From contig NZ_WSRP01000008.1 in NCBI RefSeq assembly GCF_009767915.1, positions 1-64,000 on the forward strand: a stretch of DNA of 64,000 bases, read 5' to 3'. The DNA comes from Parasutterella muris. GTDB lineage: Bacteria > Pseudomonadota > Gammaproteobacteria > Burkholderiales > Burkholderiaceae_F. The notes under the pieces are model-generated. The model saw only the letters and a list, made by a program, of their open reading frames with translations. It had not been told where the DNA came from and did no database searches. Below, one piece after another: positions 19,101-28,582 of the stretch; position 1 is the first letter of the stretch; the number at the start of each line of letters is the position of its first letter. Made by a program: the position numbers and the translations under genes.

Positions 19101-20084
19101 AATATTTACCTGGAAGGCAAGTATGTTCTCTCCGAAGAGAGAGCCAATCTGCAGAAGGCCTGGTCCAAGGTTAGCTGGCAGATTGCCCGTATGCGGGACA
19201 ATCCGGAATGCGCTGACAGTGAAAATGATCTGATTTCCGACCCGCATCACGGCGGTCTTACACTTGCGATGGGTTTTGATCCTGAAGAGAACATTGCAGC
19301 CCCGTATATCAATACGGGCGTCCGTCCGAAGGTTGCCATTCTGAGAGAGCAGGGCGTAAACAGCCAGAATGAAATGGCGAGCGCGTTTATGCAGGCCGGA
19401 TTTAATCCGGTTGACGTCCATATGACTGATCTGCTTTCCGGCAGAGCGAACCTTGCCGAATTTGTCGGCCTTGCCGCATGCGGCGGATTCTCCTACGGCG
19501 ACGTTCTCGGAGCAGGCGGCGGATGGTCTAAGACCATTCTGCACAATGCCGGACTTCAGAACATGTTCCGCAGATTCTTTGAAAACCCGAACACATTTAC
19601 GCTCGGTGTCTGCAACGGCTGCCAGATGGTTTCTCAGCTCAAGAACTTAATCCCGGGCGCCGCTCATTGGCCGACTTTTGAACGCAACTATTCAGAGCAG
19701 TTTGAAGCGCGTCTGGTCAATGTGAAGGTTATGGATTCTCCGTCGATTTTCTTTGCCGGAATGGCCGGAGCGATGCTCCCGATTGTCAACTCTCACGGTG
19801 AGGGGCGCGCGTATTGGAAAAATCAGGAAGACGAGGCTGAGGCGATTGCAGCGGCTTGTTATGCGGATTCCAAACAGATGCCGACAGAAGTTTATCCTCT
19901 GAATCCCAATGGTTCGCCCATGGGTAAGACGGCATTTACGACACCGGACGGCCGCGCGACGATCATGATGCCGCATCCGGAGCGCAGCTGGCGTGCGGTG
20001 CAGCTCTCATGGCGCTCTCCTCTGCTGAAGGATGTATCGCCGTGGGCGCGCATCTTCCAGAACGCACGAGTTTGGGTCGGTTAA
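16143..20084 (+). CDS. purL: Phosphoribosylformylglycinamidine synthase
   Basis: Single-chain PurL of 1313 residues, the long proteobacterial form. It converts FGAR, glutamine and ATP to FGAM in de novo purine synthesis. Regions in order are the N-terminal FGAR-binding domain, a linker, two AIRS-type ATPase halves (for example [16 protein letters not shown]) and a C-terminal class I glutamine amidotransferase. The amidotransferase has nucleophile Cys1157 in GVCNGCQM and His1278/Glu1280 in HPERSWR. It is transcribed alone, and a strong terminator follows. Confidence 0.97.
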   Translation: MSQTSMFRLDASRALSDFRTERLLEKIRRIAPDAVTLNTRFIHFVKTDGTLSASQFETMQSILTYGEEAILTSAKEKFMVIPRLGTISPWASKATDIVRNCGLTNVLRVERGTCFELIMKDDKRLSEEQREKIAAVIHDRMTESVVAPDVAPEVVFAEAEGQPMRSVDILTEGRTALQKANVELGLALNDDEIDYLIDAFTKLKRNPTDVELMMFAQANSEHCRHKIFNAKWTIDGKDEDKSLFGMIRETHKNHPQGTIVAYSDNAAVFEGEEVPRMYPRGNENSEGGREYITQNERTHSVFKVETHNHPTAISPFPGASTGSGGEIRDEGATGRGARPKAGLTGFTVSSLRIPGAVQGWENDKDVSGPSKDAPYYGAPKRMASALDIMVEAPLGGASFNNEFGRPNILGYFRAFEANVGGRRYGYHKPIMLAGGIGNIRDDQTHKLALPPGTLLVVLGGPGMRIGIGGGAASSMGAGANSESLDFASVQRGNPEMERRAQEVIDRCWEAGLENPILAIHDIGAGGLSNAMPELADLSGKGAKLDLNKVPIEESGMSPLEIWCNESQERYALAIDPSRLKAFEEYCRRERCPYAILGEISEDDELVVTRSEGEEPAVDMPMSVLLGKTPKMHRVAEHEKVQSMKALKDADTKKALYEVLEHPTVASKKFLITIGDRTVGGLVVRDQMVGPWQVPVSDAAVTAVSYESLRGEAMAMGEKTPLAVSNAAAASRMAIGEAMTNIVSADVDLDRIILSANWMGACGVPGQDAALFDAVKAASEFSQKLGVSIPVGKDSLSMKTAWKDESGENKNVISPVSLVVSAAAPVYDVRDNLLPMFAENVLDSSLLLIDLGRGQDRLGGSVYSQVTQRFDSVTPDLDDAEDLKKFMRVIRSLAEKGAILAYHDRSDGGLAATLCEMMFASHVGVEVVADGLVKDGKTLNEALFNEELGAVIQVTRGRSSEVVKAFEAEGLQDTLMYLGNLIPEENLNIYLEGKYVLSEERANLQKAWSKVSWQIARMRDNPECADSENDLISDPHHGGLTLAMGFDPEENIAAPYINTGVRPKVAILREQGVNSQNEMASAFMQAGFNPVDVHMTDLLSGRANLAEFVGLAACGGFSYGDVLGAGGGWSKTILHNAGLQNMFRRFFENPNTFTLGVCNGCQMVSQLKNLIPGAAHWPTFERNYSEQFEARLVNVKVMDSPSIFFAGMAGAMLPIVNSHGEGRAYWKNQEDEAEAIAAACYADSKQMPTEVYPLNPNGSPMGKTAFTTPDGRATIMMPHPERSWRAVQLSWRSPLLKDVSPWARIFQNARVWVG

Positions 20085-20143
20085 GTCAAAACTATTCGTA
20101 AGTCCCGTTTTTACGGGTCATTACGCACAAGGTGTTTCAGAGC

Positions 20144-20173
20144 GGGCGGTCAAATAGGCCGCCCTCTTTCTTT
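20144..20173 (+). terminator. Rho-independent terminator after purL
   Basis: GGGCGGTC pairs with GGCCGCCC around AAATA and is followed by TCTTTCTTT. A smaller CCCGT/ACGGG hairpin sits just after the purL stop at 20104-20117. Confidence 0.75.
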
Positions 20174-20262
20174 GCGTGTAAACTTTCGGAAAGCATTATC
20201 AATAACGCAGGCCTGCACAGAGCTTTGGAGCTTTTAAGGAGCAGGCTTGTTTAGGAATTTAA

Positions 20263-21414
20263 ATGGACGAAACAAAAACTGAGCAGGACAACATTCTGAA
20301 TGATCCTAATCTTGGCGAGATTTTCCAGCTCGCAGTGATCAACAGCAAACCGCCGAAACGCGAAAAATTCGATTGGGCAAATTTCAAACCGCAGGCAGTG
20401 AAGTCTGCAGAGGATCTTCCTTCCTATCTGGTTTTCGGACCTCTCAATCACGGCACTCTGATTATCAATGCGGACGGTTTCAATGCGGAATGGTCCGATC
20501 CTGAGCAGAAGGCGAAGATTGTGCTGAATTGGAACTCGAAGACGCACAAGTACACCGCCTCTCAGGTTTGGGACGGTGAAGAGGGAAGCGCCACACAGCA
20601 GGATGACACAACGCCTCTGATTCAGGTTTTTGCTATGCTTTACGAAGACGGTTTTCCGAAGAACTGGGACGCGAAAGCAAAAGAGCAGTTCGAAGGGAAG
20701 TACTATCTGACCTGGCTTGAAGGGAACGAGCGTCTTCCGACTTATTTCGCGGCTCCCGACGGAGTGTTCCGTGTCATCAGTTTCCCGGTGATGATCAAGA
20801 ACCTGAGACACGCCCGTACCATCCTTGAACACATTTCTGCGGAAACGCCGAATTACGGATTCTTTGCGACTGCGACCCTCATGCAGCAGGATGTGTACTA
20901 CAAACTCGGAACAGCTCCTGACTGGACAAGAGACATTGCCATGTGCATGACGCAGTCGATCGGTGAAACCGGTCTGATTCCTCAGGATATTCCGAGAACG
21001 GAAGAGATCGAAGGCGCTCAGTGGAATCATCTGGTACGCGACGCGATGATGCTTCACGTCTTTGTGCCGTTTGCCGGAATGAGAGACATGCTTCAGAAGC
21101 TCTCTGAGAGTCCGATGCCGATCATTGAGCGTACGGACGCGCCGATCCGCCGCGACCTGCTCCCCGTTGTGTCGCCGCAGGGCCTTCCTGAAAAGCTCAA
21201 TTCCTTCACGCTTGACGATACGATTCAGGGAATTCGTGTGACGTATACCTTCCTTGCTCCGGAGATCGCGCTTGACGATCTGCTGACACTGGATTCGAAC
21301 AGTCAGATTGATCGCCTGGAAAAGTTCTCAGACGCCATTCTTGATCAGCTGTCAGCCGACGTGGAAGAAGCTAAGCGCAAGGCCGAAGAAAAGCCAAGAA
21401 TCGTCACGGAGTAG
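20263..21414 (+). CDS. Hypothetical protein, no recognised family
   Basis: Protein of 383 residues that I do not recognise. It has no signal peptide and no membrane helix, so it is probably cytoplasmic. Composition is acidic with many aromatic residues in the middle (for example LVFGPLNHGTLIINADGFNAEW), nearly cysteine-free, and it ends in a charged helix (LSADVEEAKRKAEEKP). Codon usage and GC content match the neighbours, so recent transfer is not suggested. It stands between two terminators, hence is probably transcribed alone. AGGA lies about eight bases before the ATG. No catalytic motif is evident and no function is proposed. Confidence 0.8.
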   Translation: MDETKTEQDNILNDPNLGEIFQLAVINSKPPKREKFDWANFKPQAVKSAEDLPSYLVFGPLNHGTLIINADGFNAEWSDPEQKAKIVLNWNSKTHKYTASQVWDGEEGSATQQDDTTPLIQVFAMLYEDGFPKNWDAKAKEQFEGKYYLTWLEGNERLPTYFAAPDGVFRVISFPVMIKNLRHARTILEHISAETPNYGFFATATLMQQDVYYKLGTAPDWTRDIAMCMTQSIGETGLIPQDIPRTEEIEGAQWNHLVRDAMMLHVFVPFAGMRDMLQKLSESPMPIIERTDAPIRRDLLPVVSPQGLPEKLNSFTLDDTIQGIRVTYTFLAPEIALDDLLTLDSNSQIDRLEKFSDAILDQLSADVEEAKRKAEEKPRIVTE

Positions 21415-21466
21415 TAGCGGATGATTTAGCGGCCGACCGCAGAGCGGCCGGTAGAGAATGCAGCAG

Positions 21467-21503
21467 ACGCTCACTGCAAAGAAAGCAGTGGGCGTTTGTT
21501 TTT
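21467..21503 (+). terminator. Rho-independent terminator after the hypothetical gene
   Basis: ACGCTCACTGC pairs with GCAGTGGGCGT (one G-T pair) around AAAGAAA, followed by TTGTTTTT. Confidence 0.75.
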
Positions 21504-21521
21504 ACGGTGATTAATACAAAA

Positions 21522-21546
21522 AACCGGCGCTGAGACAACGCCGGTT
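21522..21546 (-). terminator. Rho-independent terminator of the HdeD-like gene
   Basis: AACCGGCG pairs with CGCCGGTT. On the minus strand a TTTTTT run follows, downstream of the HdeD-like stop codon. Confidence 0.7.
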
Positions 21547-21581
21547 AATTCAGTCAGAAGCGCAAAGTGCGGCTCAGCTTT

Positions 21582-22169
21582 TTACGATTCAGACTGGTTG
21601 CCGATGGATTTAACTTCCAGACCGAACATAACGCCTGTCCAGCCGTCGAAGATCAGTTCGATTGCGACGAAGATACCGAAGATCCAAACGGAGCTCTGAG
21701 GCCATCCCCACCACAGGCAGACGCCAAGCAGCAAAGAGACAATTGCCGAGAAGAGCATCAGTCCCCAGCCTTTCGCATCGGTATTTCTGAACGCGACCCA
21801 GCACTTAATCAAGCCCACGGCAATGAAGTAAGAAGCGAGGAACAGCGTGAGTGTTTCAGTACCGGCGACCGGATAGAACATCAAGAGCAAACCGGTTAAC
21901 GCGGTCAGCAGTGCAAGAATGATCGCTGCCGTTCTTGCGCCCCATCCTTCAGCCTTCCAGAAAAGGGCGAGTCCTGTGCCGCCGCTCACCAGAAGCATGG
22001 CGCCGATGAAGATCGTGACACCGATGGAAAAGGCGATCGGAGCAAACAGACCGATAGTTCCCAGGACGATGCTGAAGATACCCCAGCCTATGATCCCGTT
22101 CGCATGCTGCTTAAGAGGAAGAACCAAATCTTTTTTGACGCGACCGTTGATATTGTTGTTGTCAGACAT
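21582..22169 (-). CDS. HdeD-family (DUF308) membrane protein
   Basis: Integral inner-membrane protein of 195 residues with about six hydrophobic helices in the DUF308 pattern (GWGIFSIVLGTIGLFAP, LFWKAEGW, FRNTDAKGWGLMLFSAIVSLLLG). Its best-known relative is E. coli HdeD, linked to acid resistance at high cell density, but the mechanism is unclear. N-terminal 25 residues are polar and cytoplasmic. It shares strand with the two upstream DUF2721 genes, about 70 bases away, and may be co-transcribed with them as a small membrane-stress group. The shared function is an inference. Confidence 0.85.
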   Translation of the reverse strand: MSDNNNINGRVKKDLVLPLKQHANGIIGWGIFSIVLGTIGLFAPIAFSIGVTIFIGAMLLVSGGTGLALFWKAEGWGARTAAIILALLTALTGLLLMFYPVAGTETLTLFLASYFIAVGLIKCWVAFRNTDAKGWGLMLFSAIVSLLLGVCLWWGWPQSSVWIFGIFVAIELIFDGWTGVMFGLEVKSIGNQSES

Positions 22170-22240
22170 TTATAGCCTCCTAATGTTTGATGAGGTAATG
22201 ATGGTTCAAACAAGAGGGAGGCTGTTGGATTATCGGACCA

Positions 22241-22678
22241 CTATGGGCGCCTAATCTGATCGATGGAAGTCTTGAGTGTCCGCAGAGAAATTTGAACTTC
22301 TAGGACGAAAAACACCGTGGAAACCACGATAAATACGACGGCTGTCAGAAGGATCGTTGACTTCCAAACTTCAAAATTCAGATTCCAGAGATGTTCCAAA
22401 ATGGTGACAAGAACCAGAATTCCGGCAAATGCGGCTGAGGTGGTCACTGCGAGAATGGCGTTCTTCAGCAAATGGCTTCTTTCATAAGTAAGTCGAATCG
22501 CCTGCTCAAGAATCGGATCGGTTTTAGGCGCTAGTTTGCGGCGTTCTTTTAAAAGCGCTCTGACTCTGTCCGTGGTGTAGTTGTAGCGGGTAGTCATGGC
22601 GAGCAGCAGTAAACCGACGCCTGAGATCAGCGTGATCGGTGTTAAAGCATCGGAGAGCGTAACGGCATACGAAATCAT
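22241..22678 (-). CDS. DUF2721 membrane protein (copy 1)
   Basis: Small membrane protein of 145 residues of the DUF2721 family. A hydrophobic N-terminal helix contains ALTPITLISGVGLLLLAMTTRY, a polar arginine-rich loop follows (ALLKERRKL), and two further helices complete it. The N-terminal ISGVGLLL motif is shared almost exactly with the next gene, which is a paralogue. AGGAG precedes the ATG. The start lies nine bases after the stop of the paralogue, so the two are almost certainly one operon. The function of the family is unknown. Confidence 0.85.
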   Translation of the reverse strand: MISYAVTLSDALTPITLISGVGLLLLAMTTRYNYTTDRVRALLKERRKLAPKTDPILEQAIRLTYERSHLLKNAILAVTTSAAFAGILVLVTILEHLWNLNFEVWKSTILLTAVVFIVVSTVFFVLEVQISLRTLKTSIDQIRRP

Positions 22679-22687
22679 TGTGCACTC

Positions 22688-23128
22688 CTACTGCGGATGG
22701 TCATGGTGGTGAACGGACAGCCCGATCGCTCTGACGGAAATTTGAACCTCGCCAACGTAAATGCAGCTCGAAAGTACAATGAAAATAACGGAGGCTAAAA
22801 GCATCAAAGATTTGGTCAGAGACAGATCAAAATCAAAGAGACGTTCTATGACGATTGCCAGAATCTGCAGACTGCTGAACGCAGCGGAAATCATCAGCGT
22901 CAGAATTCCGTTTTTCAGAAGACTTGCGCGCTTGAAAATCAGGTCTATGGATTGATCGATTTCTTCATGAAGATCTTCGGGTTCGGCCGCTCTTTCCGCA
23001 AGGAGCTGTCGGATCCGTGAGGCGGCATGGCAGTAGCGCGCCGACATTGAGACCAGGAGGAGTCCTACTCCGGAAATCAAAGTAACGGGCGCCAGAGCAT
23101 CCGAAAGTGTTGCACTGAATTCGAGCAT
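22688..23128 (-). CDS. DUF2721 membrane protein (copy 2)
   Basis: Paralogue of 146 residues with the same three-helix plan and the shared APVTLISGVGLLLVSMSARY motif. It ends in a histidine-rich tail (HHHDHP) absent from the other copy. The frame is open 18 codons further, but the ATG at 23126-23128 has a strong GGAGAGG just ahead and aligns with copy 1. It is the first gene of the pair. The histidine tail could bind metal, but this is speculation. No function is known for the family. Confidence 0.85.
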   Translation of the reverse strand: MLEFSATLSDALAPVTLISGVGLLLVSMSARYCHAASRIRQLLAERAAEPEDLHEEIDQSIDLIFKRASLLKNGILTLMISAAFSSLQILAIVIERLFDFDLSLTKSLMLLASVIFIVLSSCIYVGEVQISVRAIGLSVHHHDHPQ

Positions 23129-23264
23129 TATCCTCTCCAAAGAATCTGCTGAAATTGTAAGCCCGCCTCCTATGACCGTCACTATTTTGATGACGAACTT
23201 TGAGCGGTGAGGCGCCCGAACTCTAAAATATCGAGTTATTTAATTTGTATCCGACTCAATTTAC

Positions 23265-23690
23265 ATGACTCAATCAGCTTTGGAGAGGCTCTCTCAGGAC
23301 GCCATTATTATTTGTTTTGACTACGGTCTGGCACGGATCGGTGTTGCTATCGGCAATATGCTGACAAAAACAGCTCGGCCCCTGAGGATCATTTCCTGGA
23401 AAACAAATGAGCAGAAGTGGAAAGAAATCACAAGTCTGCTTTCAGAATGGACACCTGCGGCGATCGTGGTTGGCGTGCCTCGGCATGCGGATGGAGAACC
23501 GAACTCGATGACAGCAACCTGTCAAAAGTTTGCCAATCAGCTGGAAGGCAGATTCCATCTTCCTGTCGTGCGCGAAGATGAAAGATTCAGCTCAGTTGAG
23601 GCAGAAAGAGAAAACTCCGGGGCGGACTATATTGATGATGAGGCCGCGGCTGTTATTCTGGAACAGTGGCTGAGAAGAAAGGAACAGTAA
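23265..23690 (+). CDS. ruvX: Holliday junction resolvase-like YqgF/RuvX
   Basis: RNase H-like nuclease of 141 residues with the family motifs CFDYGLARIGVA (catalytic Asp19), VGVPRHADGEPN, DERFSS and DDEAAAVILEQWL. E. coli YqgF is needed for 5' processing of pre-16S rRNA, while the resolvase label is older. In many betaproteobacteria ruvX lies with yqgE and pyrR, but here it is coupled to an acyltransferase gene through a one-base overlap (TAATG). Confidence 0.93.
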   Translation: MTQSALERLSQDAIIICFDYGLARIGVAIGNMLTKTARPLRIISWKTNEQKWKEITSLLSEWTPAAIVVGVPRHADGEPNSMTATCQKFANQLEGRFHLPVVREDERFSSVEAERENSGADYIDDEAAAVILEQWLRRKEQ

Positions 23691-24526
23691 TGAAAAAAAT
23701 TAAAGGCAGCGCTCGCTTCCTGAATGTGGTGATGTATACGCTCGTTTGTTTATTTCAGGCCTATACCGCGTTTCAAAAAGCGGATCAAAAGAGCAAAGGA
23801 AGGATGCTCGCTTTCTACACAAGGCGTGTTTTAGAGAAGGCCGGCGTCAAGTGCCGCTACGAAGGCAGCGTGCCCGAGTCACTGCACGAGTGCGGTGTAT
23901 CCGATGAAGCGCCCGCATGCATTGTGGTGTCCAATCATGTCTCATGGCTGGATATCTTCACGCTGGACTCTCAGATTCCGTCTCGGTTTATTGCGAAAGC
24001 CGAAATCGCAAAATGGCCGATATTCGGGCTGATTGCGCGCGCGATCGGAACACTTTTTATCAATCGTTCGAGCAAGCGGGCGATTCTCAAGATTAACGAC
24101 GACATCAGAGGAGCGCTCTGCAATCGCGAAACGGTGGCAATTTTTGCTGAGGGTACGACGACTTTCGGCAATGAGCTGCTGCCGATTAAATCCAACTTTT
24201 TAGCTCCTGCGGCCGAAATAGGCGCGGTGGTTCGTCCGGTCGTGCTGGTTTATATGGATAAAGGCAAGCCTGCAAAACAAGCGGCTTTTGCCGGCGACGT
24301 CACCTTGTTCGGTTCACTGTGGAATGTGGTCACTATGGAGGATGCGTATGCGGTTGTGCATTTTCTGGAACCGATCGTTCCGACACCGGAAATGACGCGC
24401 CATGACATCGGCAGGCTCTGCCAGGAACGAATGCGGGCCAAACTCAAGGAAATTTGGGGCAACGAATACAAGGACGGCGACGCAGACGGTGCGTCCGTGC
24501 TTGCCAAGGCGATTGCGAACGGCTGA
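23690..24526 (+). CDS. PlsC-like lysophospholipid acyltransferase
   Basis: Membrane-bound acyltransferase of 278 residues. A hydrophobic N-terminal helix is followed by the catalytic HX4D box (NHVSWLD, His83/Asp88) and the acceptor-binding FAEGTTTFG block (152-160). It resembles 1-acyl-glycerol-3-phosphate acyltransferases, including the OlsA-like branch, so lysophosphatidate or lyso-ornithine lipid could be the acceptor. The ATG overlaps the ruvX stop. A second, different PlsC homologue is encoded at 42.9 kb, which carries HX4E instead, so the two probably have distinct substrates. Confidence 0.88.
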   Translation: MKKIKGSARFLNVVMYTLVCLFQAYTAFQKADQKSKGRMLAFYTRRVLEKAGVKCRYEGSVPESLHECGVSDEAPACIVVSNHVSWLDIFTLDSQIPSRFIAKAEIAKWPIFGLIARAIGTLFINRSSKRAILKINDDIRGALCNRETVAIFAEGTTTFGNELLPIKSNFLAPAAEIGAVVRPVVLVYMDKGKPAKQAAFAGDVTLFGSLWNVVTMEDAYAVVHFLEPIVPTPEMTRHDIGRLCQERMRAKLKEIWGNEYKDGDADGASVLAKAIANG

Positions 24527-24603
24527 ACCAGAGAAAATCTTTGGAACAGAAGCCGAATGATATTAGAATTCGATTAGCTCAACTGAGTAAACCTAATACC
24601 GAT

Positions 24604-25443
24604 ATGAAACCTGTAAGAAAAGCCGTATTCCCTGTCGCGGGCCTTGGCACCCGTTTCCTTCCTGCTACTAAGGCGATGCCTAAAGAAATGCTCCCCATAG
24701 TAGATAAGCCTCTTATTCAGTATGCGGTTGAGGAAGCCGCTGCTGCGGGCATCACAGATATGATTTTCATCACGGGTCGTCATAAGAGAGCGATCGAAGA
24801 TCATTTTGACAGCGCTCCCGAGCTTGAACGCGATCTGAAGAGCAAAGGAAAGAACGCGCTGCTTGCGACCCTGAAAGCGGTGGTTCCGCCGGGAATCAAT
24901 TTCATCTTTATTCGTCAGCCCGAGCCGCTCGGGCTTGGTCACGCGGTTCTGTGCGCAAAACCCGTGGTCGGTGACGAACCTTTTGCCGTTATTTTGGCCG
25001 ACGACCTGATTGACGCGAAGAAACCGGCGATTTCTCAGCTCATCGCTGCAAGAGCGGAAAACAACGGCGGCAATGTTCTGGCTGTTCAGACAGTTCCCCG
25101 CGAGATGACGAAGCAGTACGGTATTGTTGAAGTCGACGATGAACACGAAGTTTGTCCGAAGATCTCTTCAATTGTTGAGAAACCTGATCCGCAGACGGCA
25201 CCGTCCACTCTTGCGGTGATCGGACGCTATGTTCTTGAACCTGAAATTTTCGACAGCCTTCAGCACATTGACCGTGGCGCCGGCGGTGAAATTCAGCTGA
25301 CGGACGCGATCGGAAGAGAAATCCCGAAGGGAAACACTCTGGCCTGCCGTTATGAGGGCGAGCGCTTTGACTGCGGCTCCAAGCAGGGGTTCCTGAACGC
25401 CACAGTCCATTACGCCAGAAAAGAAGGCTATCGAATTATCTAG
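24604..25443 (+). CDS. galU: UTP--glucose-1-phosphate uridylyltransferase
   Basis: Nucleotidyltransferase of 279 residues that makes UDP-glucose from UTP and glucose 1-phosphate. The N-terminal signature is [19 protein letters not shown] and the sugar-binding VEKP motif is intact. UDP-glucose feeds LPS core and other glycans, which suits the adjoining LPS genes. The ATG at 24604 gives the canonical [10 protein letters not shown] start although no Shine-Dalgarno sequence is obvious. The stop codon overlaps that of the convergent rfaE2 at the palindrome CTAG, with no room for a terminator between them. Confidence 0.95.
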   Translation: MKPVRKAVFPVAGLGTRFLPATKAMPKEMLPIVDKPLIQYAVEEAAAAGITDMIFITGRHKRAIEDHFDSAPELERDLKSKGKNALLATLKAVVPPGINFIFIRQPEPLGLGHAVLCAKPVVGDEPFAVILADDLIDAKKPAISQLIAARAENNGGNVLAVQTVPREMTKQYGIVEVDDEHEVCPKISSIVEKPDPQTAPSTLAVIGRYVLEPEIFDSLQHIDRGAGGEIQLTDAIGREIPKGNTLACRYEGERFDCGSKQGFLNATVHYARKEGYRII

Positions 25444-25934
25444 CTTTCTCTTACTTTACGGAGCAGTTTCGTAGTGCTCCGATCAAATTCGAACGCTGCG
25501 GTGACAACCTTGCCGCTGTAGCTGTGAACGATCTTTGCTTCCGGCAGATCTTCAATTCTGTAATCTCCGCCTTTGACGTAAATGTCCGGGCGGAGTTTTC
25601 TTACGATTTCAAGCGGCACCTTATCCTTGAAAATGACGACGTTGGACACGCTTTCCAGGGCGGCGAGGACCGCAGCGCGGTCCGCTTCAGGGTTGATCGG
25701 ACGATCCGGGCCCTTGCCGAGCTGACGAACCGATGCGTCGCTGTTGACTGCGACGACCAGGCTTGCGCCGAGCGCTCTGGCCTGCGCAAGGTAGGTGACA
25801 TGTCCGCGGTGCAGGATGTCAAACACACCGTTTGTCATAACGATGGGGTGCGGAAGCTGTTCGTGAAGACTTTCGAGCTGATCCGTGGTTACGATCTTCT
25901 GTTCGAATGCGGGTGGCGGAAGATGTTGACTCAT
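25440..25934 (-). CDS. rfaE2: D-glycero-beta-D-manno-heptose 1-phosphate adenylyltransferase
   Basis: Cytidylyltransferase-fold enzyme of 164 residues, equal to the C-terminal half of E. coli HldE. The nucleotide-binding motif HRGH (42-45) sits in [11 protein letters not shown], and a VKGGDY block follows. It attaches AMP to heptose 1-phosphate to give ADP-D-glycero-D-manno-heptose. The kinase half is a separate gene three places upstream in the same operon. The ATG overlaps the gmhB stop (ATGA), so translation is coupled. Confidence 0.95.
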   Translation of the reverse strand: MSQHLPPPAFEQKIVTTDQLESLHEQLPHPIVMTNGVFDILHRGHVTYLAQARALGASLVVAVNSDASVRQLGKGPDRPINPEADRAAVLAALESVSNVVIFKDKVPLEIVRKLRPDIYVKGGDYRIEDLPEAKIVHSYSGKVVTAAFEFDRSTTKLLRKVRES

Positions 25935-26512
25935 AATAATTTAGCGGCGGAAAGCAGATTATCTGCGGTCTCGTGTTCAGTACTGCAGTCGGGGAAGGGG
26001 TGCGTGCCGTCTTTTTTGACAAGAATGCGTCGGGGGACACCGGCTCTGGCTCCAGCCTCGATGTCCGAACATTTGTCTCCGATGATGACGCTCGCGGCAG
26101 GATCAATATTCAGGTCCTGCGCGGCGGCAAGAATCATTCCTGGTTCCGGTTTGCGGCAGGTACATGCTTTGAGGTAGGGAGCAAATGCGCCTGTCGGATG
26201 GTGCGGACAGAAATAGAGCGCACCGATTGCGGCGCCGGAAGCTTCCAGCACGCCAGCCATCCAAAACGTCAGTTCAGAAAATTCATGCAGGCTGTATTTT
26301 GCGCGCCCGATGCCGCTCTGATTGGTGACGATAACCGGGACAAAGCCTTTATCCCTAAGAAGCCGAATGCCTTCGATCGCGCCGGGAATGAATTCAAAGT
26401 TTGATCGGTTTCCGACATAGGCGTGATCAATGTTGATCACGCCGTCTCGGTCTAAAAAAGCGGCTTTTATTGGGTTTTCGGAACGCTTGGTGAAGATAAA
26501 ACGATATTTCAT
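25931..26512 (-). CDS. gmhB: D-glycero-D-manno-heptose 1,7-bisphosphate 7-phosphatase
   Basis: HAD-superfamily phosphatase of 193 residues. The nucleophile motif is DRDGVIN (Asp21, Asp23), TNQSGI marks motif II, and a zinc loop is formed by CPHHPTG and CTCRKP, typical of GmhB. It removes the 7-phosphate between the kinase (RfaE1) and adenylyltransferase (RfaE2) steps. In many Burkholderiales gmhB sits between glyS and plsC. Here it is in the heptose operon, overlapping both neighbours by four bases. Confidence 0.95.
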   Translation of the reverse strand: MKYRFIFTKRSENPIKAAFLDRDGVINIDHAYVGNRSNFEFIPGAIEGIRLLRDKGFVPVIVTNQSGIGRAKYSLHEFSELTFWMAGVLEASGAAIGALYFCPHHPTGAFAPYLKACTCRKPEPGMILAAAQDLNIDPAASVIIGDKCSDIEAGARAGVPRRILVKKDGTHPFPDCSTEHETADNLLSAAKLL

Positions 26513-27504
26513 TTCACTTTATCGAGCAGATGCAGCATGTAAGCGCGTGTGCCTTCCTGAACGGACTTAAACTGAACTTCGCACCCGGCTTCACGAAGGT
26601 TTGTCAGATCTGCCTGTGTGTAGGCCTGATACTTGCCGACCAGAGCTTGCGGGAAGGGAATGTATTCGATTTCTCCCTTCATCACGGCTTCTTCAAGTGT
26701 GAGTGCGGGTTTGCCGTCGGCTTCGCGCAGTGTGTTCACCACAGTGAGCGCGACATCGTTGAAGGGCTGAGCGAGACCCGTACCGCAGTTGTAGATTCCG
26801 GTGATTTCTTTATCGAGGCAGAAGAAGTTCACTTCCACCACATCGTCCACGTACACGAAATCGCGCATCTGAGCACCGTTCGCGTAGCCGAGGCAGCCCT
26901 CAAAGAGTTTTACCTTGCCTTCGGCGCGGTACTGGAAGAACTGATGGTATGCGACGGAAGCCATACGGCCTTTGTGCTGTTCGTGCGGACCGTAGACATT
27001 GAAGTATCTGAGTCCTGCGACTGGGGCTCTCAGACCGTACTGCATTTCACGACGAAGCACCTGATCAAAGAGATATTTAGAGTAGCCGTAAACATTCAGA
27101 GGTTTTTCGTAGCGGACGTCTTCTTTGAAGATGCTGGAGGCGCCGTACGTTGCCGCCGAGGATGCGTAAATAAACGGGATTCGTTCGCGCTGGCACCAGC
27201 GGAATAAGTCCACGGTGTAGCGGTAATTGTTCTCCATCATGTAGCGACCGTCGAGTTCCATTGTGTCCGAGCATGCGCCTTCATGGAAAACGGCTTCCGG
27301 TTTGGCGATCTTTCCGGCTCTGACGAGTTCAATGAATTCGGTCTTATCGAAGTAGTCGGAAATCCGATTGTCAGCAAGATTAGTGAACTTGTCTGATTTT
27401 TTCAGATGATCGACTGCGACAACATCGGTGAAGCCTCTTTTGTTCAGTCCGGCAACGATATTTGCTCCGATAAAGCCGGCGGCGCCGGTGACAATAAAAC
27501 TCAT
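26509..27504 (-). CDS. hldD: ADP-L-glycero-D-manno-heptose 6-epimerase
   Basis: Short-chain dehydrogenase-like epimerase of 331 residues. The Rossmann motif GAAGFIG (7-13) binds NADP, and the catalytic Tyr139/Lys143 pair lies in YGYSK. It inverts C6 of ADP-D,D-heptose to the L,D form used by heptosyltransferases. The ATGA overlap with gmhB and the 15-base gap after rfaE1 place it in the heptose operon. Confidence 0.96.
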   Translation of the reverse strand: MSFIVTGAAGFIGANIVAGLNKRGFTDVVAVDHLKKSDKFTNLADNRISDYFDKTEFIELVRAGKIAKPEAVFHEGACSDTMELDGRYMMENNYRYTVDLFRWCQRERIPFIYASSAATYGASSIFKEDVRYEKPLNVYGYSKYLFDQVLRREMQYGLRAPVAGLRYFNVYGPHEQHKGRMASVAYHQFFQYRAEGKVKLFEGCLGYANGAQMRDFVYVDDVVEVNFFCLDKEITGIYNCGTGLAQPFNDVALTVVNTLREADGKPALTLEEAVMKGEIEYIPFPQALVGKYQAYTQADLTNLREAGCEVQFKSVQEGTRAYMLHLLDKVK

Positions 27505-27519
27505 GTTTAGCCTCTTCGT

Positions 27520-28464
27520 TTAGAGATTTGGAAATAGTTCTTCGGGTGTAACCGTGGCCGTACCGACTTTGCCGACCACGATGCCGCCCGCCTTATTGGC
27601 GATCTTGACGGCGGTGTGCCAATCGTATCCGGCGGCAAGCATGACGCCGAGTACGGAAATGACGGTATCGCCGGCTCCGGAAACATCGAATACTTCCCGA
27701 GCACGTGCGGGAACAGACCAAGCGCCGTTGTCATCAAAAAGCGTCATGCCTTCTTCACTGCGTGTCAGAAGGATTTTCTCAATATTGAGCTCTTGGCGCA
27801 GATTCTGCGCGCGGTTCATCAGATCTTCTTCGGAATTCCATTGACCGACGACCTGCGCCAGCTCGTTGCGATTTGGTGTGATCGCGGTGGTATTGGCGTA
27901 GCGGGAGTAGTCCGAGCCTTTCGGGTCGACCAGTATGGTTCTGCCGAACGCGCGGCCTTCAGCGATCATGTGTTTAATGCGGTCAAGTCCGCCCTTGCCA
28001 TAGTCGGAAAGGATGACAACATCATGGTCGGGGAGAAGGCTTGAAAATCGGTTGGAGTGCTGTTCAAGTGCGGAAGGAGCGATTTCTGACTCAAAGTCGG
28101 TACGCAGCATCTGCTGATGGCGCGCGAGAATGCGCAGCTTCAGCGTAGTGGTAAAGCCCGCAACCCGATACAGGCAGGGACGAACGCTGCATTCTTCAAG
28201 CAGGTCCATGATCTTATTGCCCGCTTCGTCTTCCCCGATGATTGCCAGAAGGGACGTCCGCGCCTTCAGACTTGCGGCGTTTCGTGCCACATTGGCGGCT
28301 CCTCCGAGACGATCTTCGGAACGAGTGACTTTGACAACGGGGACCGGTGCTTCAGGAGAGATTCTGGACGCGTCTCCGAACCAGTATCGATCCAGCATCG
28401 CGTCGCCTACGACAAGCACGGAAGAATTTTTAATGGCGTCTAGGTTAATGTCCCGAAGTTCCAT
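27520..28464 (-). CDS. rfaE1: D-glycero-beta-D-manno-heptose 7-phosphate kinase
   Basis: PfkB/ribokinase-family enzyme of 314 residues, equal to the N-terminal half of E. coli HldE. Motifs include GDAMLDRYWFG near the N-terminus, GGAANVARN, and the catalytic DVSGAGDTV near the C-terminus. It phosphorylates heptose 7-phosphate at C1. It is the first gene of the operon and is divergent from the phosphohexomutase gene across about 118 bases, which must hold both promoters. The isomerase GmhA that starts the pathway is not in the window. Confidence 0.95.
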   Translation of the reverse strand: MELRDINLDAIKNSSVLVVGDAMLDRYWFGDASRISPEAPVPVVKVTRSEDRLGGAANVARNAASLKARTSLLAIIGEDEAGNKIMDLLEECSVRPCLYRVAGFTTTLKLRILARHQQMLRTDFESEIAPSALEQHSNRFSSLLPDHDVVILSDYGKGGLDRIKHMIAEGRAFGRTILVDPKGSDYSRYANTTAITPNRNELAQVVGQWNSEEDLMNRAQNLRQELNIEKILLTRSEEGMTLFDDNGAWSVPARAREVFDVSGAGDTVISVLGVMLAAGYDWHTAVKIANKAGGIVVGKVGTATVTPEELFPNL

Positions 28465-28582
28465 GATTTATCTGTCTTGATACACTTTAATTTGCTGATT
28501 TTAGCGCCTTCACTGCGGCCTGAGCTCTCATCAGACCGATTCCGAGATTAGAATCCTTGTATCACCGTTAGGGAACATACAA

